Assembly: GCF_014646335.1 (NCBI RefSeq)
Contig: NZ_BMNG01000005.1
Span: 162,434-226,433 of the forward strand
Reading direction: 5' to 3'
From: Streptomyces lasiicapitis
Lineage (GTDB): Bacteria; Actinomycetota; Actinomycetes; Streptomycetales; Streptomycetaceae
DNA: 64,000 nucleotides
The position numbers and the translations under genes were made by a program. Under the pieces are notes generated by a model. The model searched no databases and was not told where the DNA came from. It worked only from the letters and a program-made list of their open reading frames with translations. Below, piece after piece: positions 33,522 to 42,259 of the stretch (position 1 is its first letter; every line of letters starts with the position of its first letter).

Positions 33522-34056
33522 GGTCGTCTCCCGCTCGTCCCGCTCGTACGTGCATCTGCATCCGGTCGATCTCCGCGCGGAGTCTGCGGCGGGCGCGGTG
33601 CAGCCGCATCGCCGCCGCGCCGCTGCTGCACTCCAGGGCCACGGCCAGCTCGTCGATGCCGAGCTCCTCCCAGCTGGTCAGGCGCAGTGCCTCCTGGTCG
33701 GCGGGCGAGAGCCGGGCCAGGGCCTCGTGCACCCAGGAGCCGGGGCGCTCGGCGTCGGGGCTGTCCACGGTCTGGCGGCCGTTCGCGGTCTCGTGGTGGC
33801 CGAGCCGGTGCAGGAGCCGCCGCCTGCGGCCGAGCCCGCGCACCGTGTTGGCGAGGCAGTTGCGGGCCACGGCGTACAGCCAGGGCAGCGGCGCGGCGGG
33901 GAGCTCGGCGCGGCGCCGCCAGGCTATGGAGAAGACGTCCGCCACGACCTCCTCGACCTCGTGCGCCTCCCCCGCGTCGAGCCGGCGCGCGACGAACCGG
34001 CTCACCGCCCAGTAGTGCTCGCGGTAGGCGGCCGCGAAGGAATCGTCCGTGCTCAT
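33514..34056 (-). CDS. ECF-type RNA polymerase sigma factor
   Basis: A 180-residue sigma-70 family member starting [20 protein letters not shown]. Region 2 has the helix [20 protein letters not shown] followed by [18 protein letters not shown]. Region 4 is [20 protein letters not shown], with [20 protein letters not shown] forming the DNA-recognition helix. The upstream open frame to 34215 was rejected because it lacks sigma similarity and overlaps the ctaD promoter. It is coupled to the membrane partner gene and divergent from ctaD, 106 nt away, so it may control that gene. Confidence 0.9.
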   Translation of the reverse strand: MSTDDSFAAAYREHYWAVSRFVARRLDAGEAHEVEEVVADVFSIAWRRRAELPAAPLPWLYAVARNCLANTVRGLGRRRRLLHRLGHHETANGRQTVDSPDAERPGSWVHEALARLSPADQEALRLTSWEELGIDELAVALECSSGAAAMRLHRARRRLRAEIDRMQMHVRAGRAGDDRD

Positions 34057-34162
34057 GGACCGTAGGTGTCCGGCATGCCCCCGATCCTCACACCGGGTCG
34101 CTGTGATTTTTGTGGCGGGGGTGCACCGTGATGCCAGAGGGGCTCTCGGACACGTACGGGGC

Positions 34163-35821
34163 ATGAGGTCAACCGTGAAGTGGCTGACGACCACGGACCA
34201 CAAGACGATCGGCACGCTCTATCTGGTGACGTCGTTCGCGTTCTTCTGCATCGGTGGGGTGATGGCGCTGTTCATGCGCGCCGAACTCGCCCGCCCCGGC
34301 ACGCAGATCATGTCGAACGAGCAGTTCAACCAGGCGTTCACGATGCACGGCACGATCATGCTGCTGATGTTCGCGACGCCCCTGTTCGCGGGGTTCGCGA
34401 ACTGGATCATGCCGCTCCAGATCGGCGCGCCCGACGTCGCCTTCCCGCGCCTGAACATGTTCGCCTACTGGCTCTATCTGTTCGGCTCGCTGATCGCGGT
34501 CGGCGGCTTCCTCACCCCGCAGGGGGCGGCGGACTTCGGCTGGACCGCGTACGTCCCGCTGTCGGGCGCCGTGAACTCGCCGGGCATCGGCAGCGACATG
34601 TGGATCATGGGTCTGGCGTTCTCCGGCTTCGGCACCATCCTCGGCTCGGTCAACTTCATCACCACCATCATCTGCATGCGCGCGCCCGGCATGACGATGT
34701 TCCGGATGCCGATCTTCACCTGGAACGTGCTGCTCACGGCCGTCCTGGCGCTGCTCGCCTTCCCCGTGCTCGCCGCCGCGCTCTTCGCCCTGGAGCTGGA
34801 CCGCAAGTTCGGCGCCCACATCTTCGACGCCGCCAACGGCGGGGCGCTGCTGTGGCAGCACCTCTTCTGGTTCTTCGGCCACCCCGAGGTCTACATCATC
34901 GCGCTGCCGTTCTTCGGCATCATCTCCGAGGTCATCCCGGTGTTCTCGCGCAAGCCGATGTTCGGCTACATGGGCCTGATCGGCGCGACCATCGCCATCG
35001 CGGGCCTTTCCGTCACCGTCTGGGCCCACCACATGTACGTCACGGGCGGGGTCCTTCTGCCCTTCTTCTCCCTCATGACGTTCCTGATCGCCGTGCCGAC
35101 GGGCGTGAAGTTCTTCAACTGGCTCGGCACGATGTGGAAGGGCTCGCTGTCCTTCGAGACGCCGATGCTGTGGGCGGTCGGCTTCCTCATCACGTTCGTC
35201 TTCGGCGGCCTGACGGGCGTCATCCTGGCGTCACCGGCGATGGACTTCCACGTGTCCGACTCGTACTTCGTCGTCGCGCACTTCCATTACGTCATCTTCG
35301 GCACCGTGGTCTTCGCGATGTTCTCCGGATTCCACTTCTGGTGGCCGAAGTTCACGGGCAAGATGCTCGACGAACGCCTCGGCAAGATCACGTTCTGGAC
35401 GCTGTTCGTGGGCTTCCACGGCACATTCCTCGTCCAGCACTGGCTCGGTACGGCGGGCATGCAGCGCCGTATCCCGGACTATCTGGCGGTGGAGGGCTTC
35501 ACCGGCCTGAACACCCTGTCGACCATCTTCTCCTTCCTGCTCGGCATGTCCCTGCTCCCGTTCTTCTACAACGTCTGGAAGACGGCGAAGTACGGCGAAC
35601 CCGTCGAGGCCGACGACCCCTGGGGCTACGGCCGCTCCCTGGAATGGGCTACCTCCTGCCCGCCCCCGCGCCACAACTTCACCTCCCTGCCCCGCATTCG
35701 CAGCGAGTCCCCGGCATTCGACCTGCACCATCCGGAGATCGCGGCGGGCGGCGGCGAGTTGACGGCCCCGACGGCCGTCCCTGATGTCCCGGCCGCGCGC
35801 GACGAGGCGGTGGCGCCGTGA
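34163..35821 (+). CDS. ctaD: Cytochrome c oxidase subunit I (haem-copper oxidase)
   Basis: A 552-residue integral membrane protein with about 12 helices starting [20 protein letters not shown]. It reduces O2 to water with cytochrome c and pumps protons. Ligands are intact: His62 ([10 protein letters not shown]) for haem a, [10 protein letters not shown] with the crosslinked CuB His/Tyr, WAHHMY for CuB, and [10 protein letters not shown] for the haem a3/haem a histidines. [13 protein letters not shown] is the K-channel helix region. No subunit II, III or cytochrome bc1 genes are nearby, so it is an orphan, probably a second copy besides the main operon. It is divergent from an ECF sigma factor gene. 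Confidence 0.95.
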   Translation: MRSTVKWLTTTDHKTIGTLYLVTSFAFFCIGGVMALFMRAELARPGTQIMSNEQFNQAFTMHGTIMLLMFATPLFAGFANWIMPLQIGAPDVAFPRLNMFAYWLYLFGSLIAVGGFLTPQGAADFGWTAYVPLSGAVNSPGIGSDMWIMGLAFSGFGTILGSVNFITTIICMRAPGMTMFRMPIFTWNVLLTAVLALLAFPVLAAALFALELDRKFGAHIFDAANGGALLWQHLFWFFGHPEVYIIALPFFGIISEVIPVFSRKPMFGYMGLIGATIAIAGLSVTVWAHHMYVTGGVLLPFFSLMTFLIAVPTGVKFFNWLGTMWKGSLSFETPMLWAVGFLITFVFGGLTGVILASPAMDFHVSDSYFVVAHFHYVIFGTVVFAMFSGFHFWWPKFTGKMLDERLGKITFWTLFVGFHGTFLVQHWLGTAGMQRRIPDYLAVEGFTGLNTLSTIFSFLLGMSLLPFFYNVWKTAKYGEPVEADDPWGYGRSLEWATSCPPPRHNFTSLPRIRSESPAFDLHHPEIAAGGGELTAPTAVPDVPAARDEAVAP

Positions 35822-36171
35822 CCGCCATGGACGAGCGGCCGGTGTCCACCGCCCACACCCTCATCAGCGAGATCGAGGGCCACCTCCTCGCCGAGTCCGC
35901 CCGCGCCGAGAGCCGCGCCGCCGCCGAGACCTTCGCCCAGCGCCTCGACTGGCTCTCCCCCGCCGAACGCGCGGAGGTGGAGCGGCTGTACGCCGAGGAC
36001 CACCTGACGCTGACCCGCCAGGCCTGGCGGCACATCGCGGGCCGCTGCCTGGACGTGCGCGGTGAGTACGAGGACCGCTACCGGATGCTGCGCCAACGGG
36101 TCCTGGCCGGGGGCCTGTTGGCGGCATCGGGGATGGTGGCCTGCGTGGTCGTCGTACTCACCGCGCGCTGA
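35818..36171 (+). CDS. Small membrane-anchored protein coupled to ctaD
   Basis: A 117-residue protein whose GTG start overlaps the ctaD stop codon (GTGA), so translation is coupled. The cytoplasmic part is helical and charged ([40 protein letters not shown]). A single C-terminal membrane helix ([20 protein letters not shown]) anchors it. No family is recognised. Coupling suggests an assembly or accessory role for the oxidase subunit. Confidence 0.8.
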   Translation: MTAMDERPVSTAHTLISEIEGHLLAESARAESRAAAETFAQRLDWLSPAERAEVERLYAEDHLTLTRQAWRHIAGRCLDVRGEYEDRYRMLRQRVLAGGLLAASGMVACVVVVLTAR

Positions 36172-36234
36172 GAACCGGGTCGAGTCAGAGCTGAGAACCG
36201 GGTCAAGTCAGTGCTGAGAACCGACCGGTGTCAG
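36168..36234. repeat. 23-bp direct repeat, three units
   Basis: CTGAGAACCGGGTCGAGTCA-type units start at 36168, 36191 and 36214 (third degenerate). The first unit overlaps the stop codon of the ctaD-linked gene and the third reaches the lipase stop. No terminator hairpin is present between these convergent genes. Confidence 0.75.
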
Positions 36235-37229
36235 AACGGCAGCCCGTAGTCCTGACACGCCGGCTTGAAGTCGGGCTTGTCCGCGCCCAGGGCGTTGACG
36301 ACGTTCTGCGTCGTCGGCCCGTCCGTGAACAGGCCCACGTGCCCGACCGGGTTCTTCGGGCACTGGTCCTGCAGGGCGATGTTGCGGACCTTGTCACCCT
36401 TCAGGAAGCCGTTGCTGTACGGGCTCGCGACCAGGTCGTACTTGGTGGCGATGACCGTGTAGCGCACGCCCGGCACGGTGTCGCCGTCCGCCCACAGCGC
36501 CTTCTGGAAATCCGAGCCCTCCTCCTGGTCCTTGAGCCCCGAGAGGTTCAGGTGGTCGAAGGCGGAGTTGACCACGCCGAGCAGGCCGAGCGCCTTGCCC
36601 AGGTTGACCAGGCCGCTGAGGGTGGTGCCGTGGTTGGTGGGCGCGAGCGCGACGAGCCGGTCGACCTTCTGCGCGCCGCCGAGCCGCTTCAGGTAGTAGT
36701 TCGGCATCATGCCGCCCTGCGAGTGCCCGAGGACGTTCACCTTCTTGGCGCCGGTGGCCGCGAGGACCTTGTCCACGAAGTCCCTCATCGTCTCGGCGGA
36801 CTTCGCGATCGACGTGAGCCCGCCGACGCGCCCGCCGAGATTTAACGGGCTGCCCATCCCGTAGTTGAAGGCGAAGACACAGTGGCCCTCGTTGGCGAGG
36901 GTCGGGCCCATCTTGACCCAGTTGGCGCCCAGGTTGACGCCGGTGCCGTGCACCAGGACGACGGGGTTCGGGTGCGCGGCGGTGGGCTTGCAGTTCCAGT
37001 CGTTCACGCCGGACACGGCGTTCGGGCTGAACAGGAAGTTGCTGACGCCTTCGGCGACGCCGCCGACGGGGTACTGCTTGCGCGGCTGCTCGCCGGTTTG
37101 CGAGGTGGCTTGCGCGGGCGCGGCGGTGGCGGTGAGCGCCGTGGCCGCCAGGGCGAGGGGCACAAGGACGGCTGCTGCCCGGCGGTGGGCCGCGCGCCGC
37201 GGGCGGGTGGGTGCGGAGGGGGTGTTCAC
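36231..37229 (-). CDS. Secreted alpha/beta-hydrolase lipase with a TTA codon
   Basis: A 332-residue lipase from a GTG start with GAAGGGACC upstream. The signal peptide (AVLVPLALAATALTATAAPA) is cut near AQATS. The mature enzyme has the oxyanion segment PVVLVHGTGVN, nucleophile elbow VNVLGHSQGG with Ser170, and a C-terminal GHVGLFTDGP carrying the likely catalytic His; the Asp is probably in YDLVASPYSNGF. It resembles class I triacylglycerol lipases of actinobacteria. Codon 129 (plus strand 36843-36845) is TTA, read only by the bldA tRNA, so translation should be tied to development. Two cysteine pairs (NWNCKP/HCVF and QDQCPK/PACQD) suggest disulfides. It is divergent from a TetR gene. Confidence 0.9.
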   Translation of the reverse strand: MNTPSAPTRPRRAAHRRAAAVLVPLALAATALTATAAPAQATSQTGEQPRKQYPVGGVAEGVSNFLFSPNAVSGVNDWNCKPTAAHPNPVVLVHGTGVNLGANWVKMGPTLANEGHCVFAFNYGMGSPLNLGGRVGGLTSIAKSAETMRDFVDKVLAATGAKKVNVLGHSQGGMMPNYYLKRLGGAQKVDRLVALAPTNHGTTLSGLVNLGKALGLLGVVNSAFDHLNLSGLKDQEEGSDFQKALWADGDTVPGVRYTVIATKYDLVASPYSNGFLKGDKVRNIALQDQCPKNPVGHVGLFTDGPTTQNVVNALGADKPDFKPACQDYGLPF

Positions 37230-37290
37230 GGTTCCGGTCCCTTCGGTTGCCGTGCACGGACTCGGCGTACGATCCGTCGATCCACTACGC

Positions 37291-37308
37291 CTGTCATAGG
37301 CATGACAG
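37291..37308. promoter_or_regulatory. CTGTCAT inverted repeat (lipase/TetR intergenic)
   Basis: CTGTCAT and ATGACAG are exact complements with a 4-nt spacer, 62 bp before the lipase start. It is one of two candidate TetR sites in this 230-bp divergent region. Confidence 0.6.
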
Positions 37309-37321
37309 ATGGACACCGAGG

Positions 37322-37347
37322 AATCTGAAACGACACCGCTTCAGATT
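37322..37347. promoter_or_regulatory. AATCTGAA inverted repeat (lipase/TetR intergenic)
   Basis: AATCTGAA and TTCAGATT are exact complements with a 10-nt spacer, on the TetR side of the intergenic region. A/T-rich and of TetR-operator size. Confidence 0.6.
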
Positions 37348-37458
37348 TGGTTACTTGAAAGTAGGGCGAGCGCGGACCGGGCGCAAGTGTCGTGCGTACG
37401 GCAATTCCCGTGCAGGATCGGGGCGTTGACGCACGAAGAGACGAAGGGAGCGGGATCT

Positions 37459-38136
37459 GTGGTGTCCGAAGAGGTGCGGAACGCACGGCGGCCGGCGAGG
37501 GCGTACGGGGGCAAGTCCGCCGAGCAGCGCCGGGCCGAGCGCCGACGGCGCCTCCTGGAGGCGGCCGTCGAACTCTTCGGCGCAGGCCCCGGCGCGTACC
37601 GCGCCGCGTCCGTGGCGACGCTGTGCGCGCGGGCGGACCTCTCGACACGGCAGTTCTACGAGGAGTTCCGCAACCTCGAAGAGGTCCTCGCCGTGCTGCA
37701 CGGCCACATACAGAAGGCCGCGCAGGGCGCCATCGTGGAGGCGCTCGCCACGGCGACGGAGGGCAGCGTGCGCGAGCGCGCCGACGTCGCGTTCCACGCG
37801 TACGCACGCGTGCTCACGGCCAATCCGCACCTCATCCGGATCGCCTTCGTGGAGGTCACGGGCGTCAGCCCCGAGCTGGAGAAGCAGCGCCTGGAGGCCC
37901 GCAGGGGCTGGGTGGACCTCCTGGTCGCCGCCCTCGACGAGGCCGTGGCGCAGGGCGAGATAGGGGCACGGGACTACCGGATCGCCGCGCTGGGTTTCGT
38001 CGCGGCGGTCAACGGCCTTCTGTACGACTGGACGGCCGGGTACGTCGACGCGAGCCTCGACACGATCGTGGAGGAGCTGCTGCTGATGTTCATGGGACTG
38101 CTGCAGCCGCCGGAGCCGGCCGCGCCCAGAAAATGA
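37459..38136 (+). CDS. TetR-family regulator
   Basis: A 225-residue regulator from GTG 37459 (VVSEEVRNARRPARAYGG), nine nt after GAAGGGAG; the adjacent GTG is an alternative. The helix-turn-helix is AASVATLCARADLSTRQFYE, then EFRNLEEVLAVL. The C-terminal pocket has AALGFVAAVNGLLYDWTAGY and the helix DTIVEELLLMFMGLL. It faces the lipase gene across two inverted repeats and probably represses itself and perhaps the lipase. An earlier ATG at 37309 would place the operator inside the gene and is disfavoured. Confidence 0.88.
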   Translation: MVSEEVRNARRPARAYGGKSAEQRRAERRRRLLEAAVELFGAGPGAYRAASVATLCARADLSTRQFYEEFRNLEEVLAVLHGHIQKAAQGAIVEALATATEGSVRERADVAFHAYARVLTANPHLIRIAFVEVTGVSPELEKQRLEARRGWVDLLVAALDEAVAQGEIGARDYRIAALGFVAAVNGLLYDWTAGYVDASLDTIVEELLLMFMGLLQPPEPAAPRK

Positions 38137-38251
38137 ATTCCGGTCACCGGTCACATTCCCGCGGCGCGGCGCGTCATGGCAGTGACGGGCCGAAAGGGCC
38201 CCGGCCGGGGCGGGTCCGCACCGGCGCCAGCCTGATGAGGAGCAGTCCCCG

Positions 38252-38599
38252 ATGTCCACAGCCCACGTCGCCGTCACCCTCGTCGCCGCCGCCATGACCG
38301 GTTTCTCGGCGACCTCCGTCTTCCTGCGCGCCAAGTGGGTCGTCGAGCCCATGGCCGACTACGGCATCCCGATGTCGTGGCTGCCGTGGCTGGGCACGGC
38401 GAAGGCCGCGGGGGCGATCGGCCTGCTGGTGGGCCTGTTCCTGCCCGTCGTCGGGGTCGCGGCCGCCGTCGCGCTGGTGCTGTACTTCGCCGGGGCCGTC
38501 GTCGCGGTGGTCCGGGCCCGCTGGTACGCCCACATCCCCTTCCCGCTGGTGTACGCGGCGCCGGTGGTCGGCGCTCTGGTCCTGGGGTTCGGCTCCTGA
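38252..38599 (+). CDS. DoxX-like membrane protein
   Basis: A 115-residue protein with four membrane helices (VTLVAAAMTGFSATSVFL, LPWLGTAKAAGAIGLLVGLF, VVGVAAAVALVLYFAGAVVA, PFPLVYAAPVVGALVLGF). This is the DoxX-like four-helix pattern with the conserved K-A-x-G in helix 2. Members occur in thiosulfate:quinone oxidoreductase complexes and in redox-stress membranes, but most are uncharacterised. GAGGAG lies 9 nt before the ATG. It follows the TetR gene by 115 nt on the same strand, so that regulator may also affect it. Confidence 0.85.
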   Translation: MSTAHVAVTLVAAAMTGFSATSVFLRAKWVVEPMADYGIPMSWLPWLGTAKAAGAIGLLVGLFLPVVGVAAAVALVLYFAGAVVAVVRARWYAHIPFPLVYAAPVVGALVLGFGS

Positions 38600-38619
38600 A
38601 CACCGGCGCACCGGCTCCA

Positions 38620-39492
38620 CTAGAGCCGGGGCGGCCCCTGCTCGATCCGGCGCAGGACCGGGTCGAGCCGGTCGATGCCGGGCCCGGTCTGGAGCTGGCG
38701 CTCGTCCCACCAGGTGGCGCCGGCGTCGTGGAGCGGGGCGAGCAGTTCGCCCGCGTGGTCGGCGTCGCCGGGGGTGGCCCCGCCGAGGACGAATTCGTAC
38801 GCCCCCTGCGCACCGAGACGCTCCCGCTCCCCCTCCACGTACGCCACCAACTCCCGGAACTCCCCCAGCGGCGGGATCTCCCCGTGCTTGGCCGACTCGA
38901 AGAGGGGGACGGCACCGTCCCAGCGGGCGGCGCGGCGCATGGGTGGCCGGTTGGGCCAGAAGCCCGCGATCCAGACGGGCGGGCGGGGCCGCTGCGCGGT
39001 GGCGGGGAGCAGCTGTACGTCGTCGACGCGGAAGTGCGTGCCCTGATGCGTGACCGGCTCACCGGACCAGTACCGGTCGAGGAGACCGAGCCCCTCATCG
39101 AGCAGCCCAGCAAGCACCCGGGGGTCGGTGGGCTCACCGAAGCTGGCGTACTCGTCGGCGACGGGCCCGCCGAGACCGGCCGCGAAGGTCACGCGCCCAC
39201 CGCTGAGGACGTCCAACGTGGCGACCTGCCGGGCGAGTTGCTGGGGCCGCCGCCGGGCCACGGGCGTGACCAGCGTCCCGAGCCGGATCCGCTCCGTCGC
39301 GAGCGCGGCCGCCGTGAGCAGCATCCACGGATCCCCGAAGGGCTTCCCGCGCTGCACCACCTTGTCGTGGACGACGTGGTCCCACACGAAGAGCCCGTCC
39401 CACCCGGCCTCCTCGGCGGCGACCGCGACCCGCGCGACGGTCCTCGCGTCCGCGAAGTCCCCGAAATTAGGAATGTTGATCGAGAAGCGCAT
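38620..39492 (-). CDS. LLM-class flavin/F420-dependent oxidoreductase
   Basis: A 290-residue luciferase-like TIM-barrel protein starting MRFSINIPNFGDFADARTVA. Typical strings are EEAGWDGLFVWDHVV near residue 28, ATERIRLGTLVTPVARRRPQ, DVLSGGRVTFAAGLGG, PPVWIAGFWPNRPPMRRAAR and DGAVPL. In actinobacteria these enzymes use FMNH2 or F420H2 to act on diverse substrates; none can be assigned. It stands alone on the minus strand, convergent with DoxX. The repeated CCGACA/CCGTCGA-type sequence upstream (39560-39640) has no obvious function. Confidence 0.9.
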   Translation of the reverse strand: MRFSINIPNFGDFADARTVARVAVAAEEAGWDGLFVWDHVVHDKVVQRGKPFGDPWMLLTAAALATERIRLGTLVTPVARRRPQQLARQVATLDVLSGGRVTFAAGLGGPVADEYASFGEPTDPRVLAGLLDEGLGLLDRYWSGEPVTHQGTHFRVDDVQLLPATAQRPRPPVWIAGFWPNRPPMRRAARWDGAVPLFESAKHGEIPPLGEFRELVAYVEGERERLGAQGAYEFVLGGATPGDADHAGELLAPLHDAGATWWDERQLQTGPGIDRLDPVLRRIEQGPPRL

Positions 39493-39671
39493 GCGGGCAT
39501 CCTCACGCGGGGCGGGGGCGTGGGCAATACGGCGCCCGGTGATCTACGGCGGCCGTCTCCGGAAAGGTGCCAGGCCCCGCCGACAGGCCCCCGACACCGG
39601 CCCGACAGCCGTCGATACCCGTCCGACAACCGTCGACGGATGACCGGCAGCCGCACCTGGCCGGGGGGAGC

Positions 39672-40061
39672 TCAGCCGCCCATGCGTTCCTGTGCCGCCA
39701 TGACCTCGTCCCCGTGCTCGAAGGCCCACGCGCCGAACGCGTCGATCGGGGCGAGCAACGTCCGCCCCAGGACGGTGAGTTCGTACTCGACTCGGGGCGG
39801 CGACTCGTCGTACGCGATCCGCGTCACCAGGCCGTTGAACTCCAGCCGTCGCAGCGTCTCGGTCAGGACCTTGGGGCTGATGCCGCCGATGCGTGCGCGC
39901 AGTTCGCCGGGGCGCAGGGGGCCGTGGCGCAGGACCCAGATCAGTACCGGGTTCCAGGTGTGGGAGAGGAGGTCGAAGGCGAGGCGGGCGCGGCAGTCGG
40001 CGAGGAAGGCTTCGGAGGCGTCGGGGGCGGCTTCGGAGGCGTCGGACGCGTTGGGCTTCAC
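39672..40061 (-). CDS. HxlR-family transcriptional regulator
   Basis: A 129-residue winged-helix regulator from a GTG start (VKPNASDASEAAPDASEAFL). The core is CRARLAFDLLSHTWNPVLIW, then VLRHGPLRPGELRARIGGIS, PKVLTETLRRLEFNGLVTRI and the wing DESPPRVEYELTVLGRTLL. HxlR members usually have a Cys near the N-terminus that senses quinones or aldehydes; Cys near residue 24 could serve. No clear ribosome-binding site precedes the GTG, so the mRNA may be leaderless. It is divergent from the NADP(F420)-oxidoreductase gene 78 nt away, its likely target. Confidence 0.88.
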   Translation of the reverse strand: MKPNASDASEAAPDASEAFLADCRARLAFDLLSHTWNPVLIWVLRHGPLRPGELRARIGGISPKVLTETLRRLEFNGLVTRIAYDESPPRVEYELTVLGRTLLAPIDAFGAWAFEHGDEVMAAQERMGG

Positions 40062-40139
40062 GTACCAAATGGTGCCTGAGGGGGTTCCTAGTGTCGTCCC
40101 GTAAGCAGTTGGAGCGGTGAGACCGAGAGGGATGTATCG

Positions 40140-40799
40140 GTGAAGATCGGTGTGCTGGGGACAGGGAACATGGCCGACGCGCTCGCCACCCACTGGGTGC
40201 GGGCCGGGCACGACGTGTTCGTCGGGGGACGGGATGCGGAGAAGGCCCGGCTGCTCGCGGCCCGCATGGGGCGCGACGTGCGGCACGGGAGTCTGCGGGA
40301 GGCGGCCGCGTACGGCGACGTGGTGCTGGTCGCCCTGCCCTACGGCGCGGGCGCCGACGTCGTCCGGGAGCTTCGGGCGGAGTTGGAGGGGACGGTGCTC
40401 CTCGACTGCGCCAACCCGGTCGGGCCCGGCTTCCGGCTGCTGACCGAAGGCGGGCCCTCGGCGGCGCACCAACTGGCCTCGGCGGCGCCGGACGCCCACG
40501 TCGTCAAGGCGTTCAACCTCTGCCACGAGGACGTATGGCGGATGAACCCGCCCGTCTTCGACGGCCGGCCCCTGGCCGTTCCGGTCTGCGGGGACGACGC
40601 GGCGGCGCTCGCGCTGGCGGGCACGCTGGTACGGGACGTCGGCTGCGAGCCGGTGGCCGGCGGCGGCATCGACCGCGCCGGGCTGCTCGAAGCGACCGCC
40701 GCGCTGTTCATCGGGCTGTGGGTGGCGGAGCAGGCGGATGTACGGGCGATCGCGCCGCCGTTGGAGTACGCGACGGGGCCGCGAGCCGGGAGTGCGTGA
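40140..40799 (+). CDS. NADPH-dependent F420-reductase-like oxidoreductase
   Basis: A 219-residue Rossmann protein from a GTG start. The dinucleotide motif is KIGVLGTGNMADALA at the N-terminus, then HDVFVGGRDAEKARLLA, where the Arg after GG fits NADP binding. DVVLVALPYGAGADVV, DCANPVGPGF and AHVVKAFNLCHEDVW match the F420H2:NADP oxidoreductase-like family. It probably moves hydride between NADPH and F420 or a related small substrate. GAGAGGGA precedes the start. The divergent HxlR gene probably regulates it, giving a redox-responsive pair. Confidence 0.85.
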   Translation: MKIGVLGTGNMADALATHWVRAGHDVFVGGRDAEKARLLAARMGRDVRHGSLREAAAYGDVVLVALPYGAGADVVRELRAELEGTVLLDCANPVGPGFRLLTEGGPSAAHQLASAAPDAHVVKAFNLCHEDVWRMNPPVFDGRPLAVPVCGDDAAALALAGTLVRDVGCEPVAGGGIDRAGLLEATAALFIGLWVAEQADVRAIAPPLEYATGPRAGSA

Positions 40800-40860
40800 C
40801 GCCTTCCCGGTTCGCGCCGTGGATGAGTCGAGGTCGCTGCGGGCGGCGCACCGCCGACCG

Positions 40861-41316
40861 TCAGCCCGGTGACACGTCTCCACCCGCGTTGCGAATCATG
40901 CGCTGCAGAACCTTCAGGGTGATCAGGTATTCCTCGTCCGAGACATCCGCGTGCACATGCCTCCGACTGGCCTGCTGTGTCTCGGCGGCGCGCTGATGCA
41001 GCGCCCGGCCTTCGTCGGTGATGTGGAGCCTGCTGTCCGCGTCCAGGACGAGCAGCTTCCGCTCCACCAGAAGGTCGAGGTCGGGGGCTATACCGGCGCC
41101 GACGTCCAGGTTGGCCCGGTGGGCACTGATCACCTCGTCCCGGGTGACACCGTTCTCGCTGTGCAGGGCCTGGTGCAGCATCCACCACTGGGGCTGTGTG
41201 ATGCCGATCGCCGCGAGCCGCCCCCTGACGTACGCCATCAGCGTCTTGTTCGCAGCCCACGTCCAGTACCCGATCGGCTGGTTCACCAGCCCCGCGTCCT
41301 CGTGCGAGTACTCCAT
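40861..41316 (-). CDS. MarR-family regulator
   Basis: A 151-residue regulator from ATG 41316 (MEYSHEDAGLVNQPIGYWTW), preceded by GGAAGGCGG. The winged helix has GITQPQWWMLHQALHSENGV and TRDEVISAHRANLDVGAGIA, followed by LLVERKLLVLDADSRLHITD, the wing. This is a variant with a Trp-rich N-terminal segment. Its targets are unclear: downstream is the convergent oxidoreductase, upstream an XRE gene on the same strand 97 nt away. An ATG at 41346 is an alternative start without a better ribosome-binding site. Confidence 0.8.
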   Translation of the reverse strand: MEYSHEDAGLVNQPIGYWTWAANKTLMAYVRGRLAAIGITQPQWWMLHQALHSENGVTRDEVISAHRANLDVGAGIAPDLDLLVERKLLVLDADSRLHITDEGRALHQRAAETQQASRRHVHADVSDEEYLITLKVLQRMIRNAGGDVSPG

Positions 41317-41413
41317 CACGCCGCCTTCCGTCGCCCCGGACACCACACGAGGTGAGTCCGGCCCTGGTTCACTTCCGTCACGAGCGACCGTAGAACCTCA
41401 ACTGCTGTTCAGG

Positions 41414-41638
41414 TCAAACGGAGTCGTGGGTGATCAGGTCGCCCGGCTGGCACTGGAGGACCTCGCAGATCCTCGACAGCGTCGAGAAGCGGATCGCCTT
41501 CGCCCGGCCGTTCTTGAGCACGGACAGGTTGACGACCGTGATGTCCACCCTCGCGGACAGCTCCGTCAGCGTCATGCCACGCTCGGCCAGGACCCGGTCC
41601 AGGTGGATCCGGATGCCGTGGATCTCCTCTTCGGGCAT
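41414..41638 (-). CDS. Small XRE-type HTH regulator (YozG-like)
   Basis: A 74-residue protein that is almost entirely a helix-turn-helix: IRIHLDRVLAERGMTLTELS, then VDITVVNLSVLKNGRAKAIR and STLSRICEVLQCQPGDLITH. This single-domain type is usually encoded next to a DUF2975 membrane protein, as here (25 nt downstream of that gene). The pair is probably autoregulated through the long inverted repeat at 42260-42305. Confidence 0.9.
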   Translation of the reverse strand: MPEEEIHGIRIHLDRVLAERGMTLTELSARVDITVVNLSVLKNGRAKAIRFSTLSRICEVLQCQPGDLITHDSV

Positions 41639-41663
41639 CAGACAGCCCCTTCGGCTACGGGCA

Positions 41664-42245
41664 TCAGATGGTCCCTTCGAGGTCCTCTCGCATGCGTACG
41701 CCCTCCCGCATGATCTTCCCCATGATCACCGCGGCCAGGCCCGCGAGGATCAGCGCCTGCGGCCCCGCCACCTCCGGCCCCGACCCGATCACCGGCGCCA
41801 TGCTCCCGGCCAGCCACGACTTCGACCAGCCGACGACCAGCCCCGCCAGCGGCGTACCCACCGCGACGACCCAGCCGAGTACGGAGAGCCGTCGCGCCAC
41901 CACGTCCGTGAACGGGCCCTTCGCCAGGACAGCGTCCAGCAGCCGCGAGAACAGCAGCAGCGCCAGCGCGCCGAACAGCAGCCAGGGCAGTTCGCCCCCG
42001 AGGTCGGCCGCGCGCTGCCCGACGGACGGGTCGTTCTGGCAGAGGCGCGTGGTGCTGCTGCCCGCCTCCACACCCTCGCCGATCGGCAGCTTCCCCAGTG
42101 ACGCGTTGGCCCAGAAGCTCGTCTTTACGCAGACCGCGCCGTCGTCGAGCATGTGCGAGAGCCCCGTGCCGAGGAACACGAGCCCGCAGAGCACCGCCAT
42201 GGCAAAGGTCACCGAGGACAGGGTCCTCGTGAGTCGCGTGTTCAC
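41664..42245 (-). CDS. DUF2975-like membrane protein
   Basis: A 193-residue protein from GTG 42245, 7 nt after GGGAGG. Four membrane helices are visible (LSSVTFAMAVLCGLVFLGTG, GELPWLLFGALALLLFSRLL, LSVLGWVVAVGTPLAGLVVG and ALILAGLAAVIMGKIM). A loop between helices 1 and 2 is outside the membrane and has two Cys (GAVCVKTSF and TTRLCQND). The C-terminal REGVRMREDLEGTI tail is typical of DUF2975 proteins, which always seem to travel with a YozG-like HTH gene. Their role is unknown. The gene pair is preceded by a striking inverted repeat. Confidence 0.85.
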   Translation of the reverse strand: MNTRLTRTLSSVTFAMAVLCGLVFLGTGLSHMLDDGAVCVKTSFWANASLGKLPIGEGVEAGSSTTRLCQNDPSVGQRAADLGGELPWLLFGALALLLFSRLLDAVLAKGPFTDVVARRLSVLGWVVAVGTPLAGLVVGWSKSWLAGSMAPVIGSGPEVAGPQALILAGLAAVIMGKIMREGVRMREDLEGTI

Positions 42246-42259
42246 CGCACAGCCTCCCA

